Positions 22,201 through 23,557 of a stretch of DNA of 23,557 nt are shown one piece after another. Made by a program: the position numbers and the translations under genes. Each line of letters opens with the position of its first letter. Position 1 is the first letter of the stretch. Under the pieces are notes generated by a model. The model was not told the origin of the DNA. It did not search any database and was given only the letters and a program-made list of their open reading frames with translations. Source of the stretch: JAKQEM01 sp964391185 (GTDB lineage: Bacteria > Patescibacteriota > Gracilibacteria > Peribacterales > Peribacteraceae); assembly GCA_964391185.1 (NCBI GenBank), contig CAYMIX010000014.1, positions 1 to 23,557 on the forward strand. Reading direction: 5' to 3'.

Positions 22201-23557
22201 GATGCACCGGACATGGAGCCTTCGACGACGAGGGAGCCGGAGGAGGCGAGTGAGTTCTGTGCCTTGATCGTGTAGCCAGATAAAGAGGATGCATACAGCG
22301 CACCCATTCCCGTTGAACCATTGGTAACTTTTACTACTCCCGCTGAAAGGCGTGCAAGTCCTGTATCAGCTGATGCACGTGAATCAGTGGAAGGTGCCCA
22401 GAAATATTGGGATGCTGCATTCAAGGTTAATCCATTATTAGAATTGTTATCACCACTGAATGTTGCATATCGTGTCGAACCAACTGAGAGGAAGTGATAC
22501 GCATATCCTTGCAATGATGGTTCAACAGAAAAGCCTGAGTTTGCAGTAATAGTGCTGCCAGCAATTGTTATATAAGTATTTTCTCCGGATTTGATATCTA
22601 ATGTTCGAACAGTTGTTGTGCCTTCCACCACAAGTGTACCGGAAGAAGCTAACGTCTTTTGTGCGCGGATAACTGCGCCAGAGATGCTGTTGATCACGTT
22701 GAGTCCGATGGTGTTTGCATTACCGCCAGTCACATTGATCACCAATGCTCCCGTCATCGTATCACCTGTCTTGCGAACATAACGAGCGTCACCAATCGTG
22801 AGAACGTTTCCAGATCCGAAGCTATTTGATGAAACTGCTCCACAGGAGAAACGACCAGTGGTGTCATCCCACTTAAGCGCTTGTGTGGAAAGATCACAAT
22901 CAGAGAGTCCTGCGCCGCGGAGTGATGTTGCGACGTAGAGAGATGCACCGGACATCGCACCTTCGACGACAAGTGTGCCAGATGAGGCGAGTGTTGTTTT
23001 TGCGTAGATCAACGAACCGGAAACAGTGTTGAAGCGAACGAGTGCACCAGTGATTGTTGTATTCAAGGAGAAGCTCGTACCATTCAATGAAAGATTTTGT
23101 CCGGCTGTATAGGTTGTATCGCTGTCAGTTCCACAACTGAAGCGACCGGATGTTGCATCCCAGTTCAGGGTTTGGTTTGCAGCGTCACAATCGGTGAGAC
23201 CTACTCCGTTGATCGAGCTTGCGACGTAGAGGGAAGCGCCGGACATGGAGCCTTCGACGACGAGGGAGCCGGAAGAACGGATTGTATTACCCCAGACAAG
23301 TGAGCCGGAGACTGTTCCGAATTCAAGAAGTGTTCCGGAGATCGAATCACTCAGATAGAATGAATTGGCTGTGAGTGTGAGTCCTTCGCCAGCGGTGTAG
23401 GTTGTATCAGAGTCTGTTCCACAAGAGAAGCGTCCTGTTGTGGAATCCCATGCAAGTGTCTGCGTTGCAGCGTCACAATCGGTGAGACCTGCTCCGTTGA
23501 TGCTTGTTCCGACGTAGAGAGAAGCTCCGGACATTGCACCTTCGACGACGAGAGTTC
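16296..23557 (-). CDS. Giant repetitive surface/fibre protein, C-terminal 2,400+ residues (partial)
   Basis: The frame is open to the right edge, so the N-terminus is missing; the visible ATG at 23534 is inside a repeat. Residues are numbered from it. Order: (a) 1-720, modules with LVVEGAMSGASLYV and DCD...WD..TGRFSCG; (b) about 735-1010, LVIVD-type propeller repeats (e.g. LNIFDVTNPHAPVLI); (c) more fibre modules, including YWNGSSWGTIGF near 1500; (d) about 1790-1935, SGGADYAEWFF and GIASTNPAFVGN, resembling the peptidase G2/intramolecular chaperone domain; (e) coiled coil about 1955-2005; (f) bactofilin-like G-x-L-x-I strands about 2045-2165; (g) an H-type-lectin-like domain about 2165-2235 (FHATPVVTASPNV, FGWHALGTD); (h) a Ser/Glu-rich tail 2338-2412. 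No LPxTG or terminal membrane anchor is seen. It is probably an adhesin or cell-surface fibre. Confidence 0.88.
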   Translation of the reverse strand, partial: TLVVEGAMSGASLYVGTSINGAGLTDCDAATQTLAWDSTTGRFSCGTDSDTTYTAGEGLTLTANSFYLSDSISGTLLEFGTVSGSLVWGNTIRSSGSLVVEGSMSGASLYVASSINGVGLTDCDAANQTLNWDATSGRFSCGTDSDTTYTAGQNLSLNGTSFSLNTTITGALVRFNTVSGSLIYAKTTLASSGTLVVEGAMSGASLYVATSLRGAGLSDCDLSTQALKWDDTTGRFSCGAVSSNSFGSGNVLTIGDARYVRKTGDTMTGALVINVTGGNANTIGLNVINSISGAVIRAQKTLASSGTLVVEGTTTVRTLDIKSGENTYITIAGSTITANSGFSVEPSLQGYAYHFLSVGSTRYATFSGDNNSNNGLTLNAASQYFWAPSTDSRASADTGLARLSAGVVKVTNGSTGMGALYASSLSGYTIKAQNSLASSGSLVVEGSMSGASLYVASSINGAGLTDCDAANQTLNWDATSGRFSCGTDSDTTYTAGQNLSLNGTSFSLNTTITGALVRFNTVSGSLIYAKTTLASSGTLVVEGAMSGASLYVATSLRGAGLSDCDLSTQALKWDDTTGRFSCGAVSSNSFGSGNVLTIGDARYLRTAGGTMTGVLTVNITGGNANTIGLNVINSISGAVIRAQKTLASSGTLVWESTGSGQSLNLAGGNINYSLSGAVVMNANSNNVDFRIGGYKNANLLYIDAAGSGTTAASSGAIGIGTNRPITQLHVAGVVPTKVLSTISTSAISSRSIAIQGRYMFVTSNGTLDIFDVTNPHAPVLIHSASISGIFSIAVQGRYLYVSTSSALRVYDISNIKAPALIGSVSASEMYDMVVMGGYLYGGADVGDATYVFDVRNPAAPASLASVATTDVVPNLALQGRYLYTVDSAGGTMQVIDVQNPASPTVRSTVSSLSSASDVAVIGRYAYVVGSSTLHVIDVSNPASAASVGSVSLTSGLTGIFVQGRYAYVSTTAGKLNVVDISTPTSPLLVGTATVGSSQTVHRIAVQGRYAYLAQFSSQRAAIVDLGGAYIQQLEVGGLELTNLAARGRIDGVDMSLEGGLFVHQSMQVAGEASFGKGLYVGSGSTSVMSVTWSGATIFNEAGRNVDIRMEGDTDAALFVLDASTDRIGIGTLLPDAKLEVIGTVSGSVLYAKDALRSSGSLVVEGAMSGASLFVGTSIRGAGLSDCDTGASSKLLWDATTGRFSCGTDQTGGAGTPEVGTSSFSGGVLRLSDSRYVNVAGDTMTGGLMIQNGGTPGTIDANTLLEVVGVMSGSQLKIFNSTTGTGVYVHQTGNGTALDILSRSTTTDVFNINAPLLTTGIGLDINGANALTTGQLMRLISNSNSTAIRSLMSVINDHASASNTTVLKLQQDASGSGLFIDMNGNGVALDIDSEATTRPGLRIDMPTMNANQNPHILFGYRGTFDANIFRSGPNQITTSGSFVVAQSAFDAVWHDTDNDNSTGLTDYTSLAATTSGTPLTIFATENPSNDYFYVGSVKPFSIVTFVMATRASSLDLVGEYWNGSSWGTIGFDVNATNLTSPSGSIHFEPPGNWNATSLNAELMSKYYIRFHANGSNVTKGPTAYSVSPTQKDLFVVRGMKDDSEPVFYLNANRNIGINTSTPVTNAALSISGGVLIAPGFKNAIFHTSLALEVRGTMSGSRIYASTMLSTSGALVIESNNRTGSGAATIVAAEFQTGTYIFSSGATALALDSYTESGELAPAITFGKRGLFDTKLSRTGTGALTFASNTGILMTLESERSDATGNVFQIFSDVSSNENRVLRIQANGAVISDNAYSSGGADYAEWFFSTDKIKQGDVVCIDVTRKNAVKICANDADTNLMGIASTNPAFVGNVITGADGIMPPGYYLIGLIGQVPTKVMIENNEPIRPGDQLTAASIPGYARRAHAGESTVGVALEPFDGSQGDTSVVNVLISRRNSSLTVDAVEEKVLQTVANMEIEDEVELMVAGALQDLNVDDQISAEVERQITAINNQAQSIEDLRAEVDLMKGEIALLKSQSGTVTRVESEESSGALMARNSRLAAATLELDETLVTGGDARIGGDLYIDGALNAASLFVPNGLTIDGGLVMNGLLDASEIRVSSGAVIDGTLTINHSLVMGSGATVDFGSGAVSMERLIVAKSLFVLGDITIEGLARFLGDVEIHGELIVSNKHAGYAMIPKTGTSVTVNFGTGFHATPVVTASPNVPVLYAVSTTTQTGFTLSLAAPASQDIIFGWHALGTDTDQINTMQLSVDDQLIFPIDTKGIPVSTNIAWNACIRNVTLLDETGQPLSCSRYHDGYTWTHPDLMITFLWNTNITPAMLTLPDGYEKMVTEDAATVEASWAHAANATEESEETEESEDSEEFVLSSSSTSSASFASSESSSEESTSEASSSSESSAFMEQSTEAESFSSAHSEESMIILQ
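21600..22250 (-). repeat. Near-identical internal duplication of the fibre gene, copy B
   Basis: This block of about 650 bp matches 22632-23282 at an exact offset of 1,032 bp (344 codons). From about 21840 to 22180 I see almost no differences, including at third codon positions. Residues about 429-645 of the visible protein. Confidence 0.85.
22632..23282 (-). repeat. Near-identical internal duplication of the fibre gene, copy A
   Basis: Partner of 21600-22250 (residues about 85-301). A unique segment of about 380 bp (22251-22631) separates the copies. Mismatches cluster at both ends of the block, as expected after gene conversion or a recent duplication. Confidence 0.85.

Noticed and set aside
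21600..23534. CRISPR-like or satellite repeat array
   Set aside because: The repeats are in-frame codon repeats of one open protein; units are long, uneven and lack uniform spacers.

Overview
The window looks like a piece of a Patescibacteria/CPR genome, most likely of the Peregrinibacteria/Peribacteria type. The main reasons are a giant repetitive surface protein built from 'MSGASLYV...DCD...TGRFSCG' modules, small single-span membrane proteins with C-terminal modules I associate with CPR genomes, weak or absent Shine-Dalgarno sequences, and promoters that sit directly on start codons. TGA acts as a normal stop (hsdR and the ferredoxin-reductase gene end in TGA), so this is not a code-25 Gracilibacteria genome. 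The lineage is an inference from style; there is no rRNA gene in the window.

Layout. (1) 1-203: a structured, gene-free leader. (2) 204-6047 (+): a complete, overlapping type I restriction-modification operon, hsdR-hsdM-hsdS. It is much more AT-rich than the rest of the window, so it was probably acquired. (3) 6051-9075: short accessory genes: a GIY-YIG/DUF4357 protein (-), a divergent four-CxxC zinc-ribbon protein (+), a nitroreductase (-) overlapping the zinc-ribbon gene tail to tail, and an IS1595-like transposase relative (+) that appears to lack two of its three catalytic acidic residues. (4) 9123-12077 (+): a compact redox operon: DsbB/BdbC-like thiol oxidase, flavodoxin, a lipoprotein beta-propeller rich in histidine, and a ferredoxin-NADP reductase-like flavoprotein. 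(5) 12078-12650: AT-rich, with a leaderless 80-codon gene inside a pair of 34-bp imperfect direct repeats that suggests a cassette. (6) 12651-23557 (-): a small hypothetical gene, ftsH, two small membrane-anchored proteins, and the C-terminal 2,400-odd residues of the giant surface protein, which runs off the right edge.

How the genes work together. HsdR/M/S form one restriction enzyme. FNR and flavodoxin form a plausible NAD(P)H-to-flavodoxin electron path, while DsbB and the lipoprotein propeller act at or outside the membrane; the coupling between the two halves is unknown. The giant fibre carries a conserved Cys pair in each of six repeat modules, so it is a possible client of the DsbB-type pathway. 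FtsH and the two small membrane proteins lie downstream of the fibre gene on the same strand and may belong to its envelope context.

A recurrent signal is that recognisable -10 boxes lie only 6-8 nt from start codons (hsdR, GIY-YIG gene, zinc-ribbon gene, nitroreductase, the 80-aa gene, ftsH), which predicts mostly leaderless transcripts.
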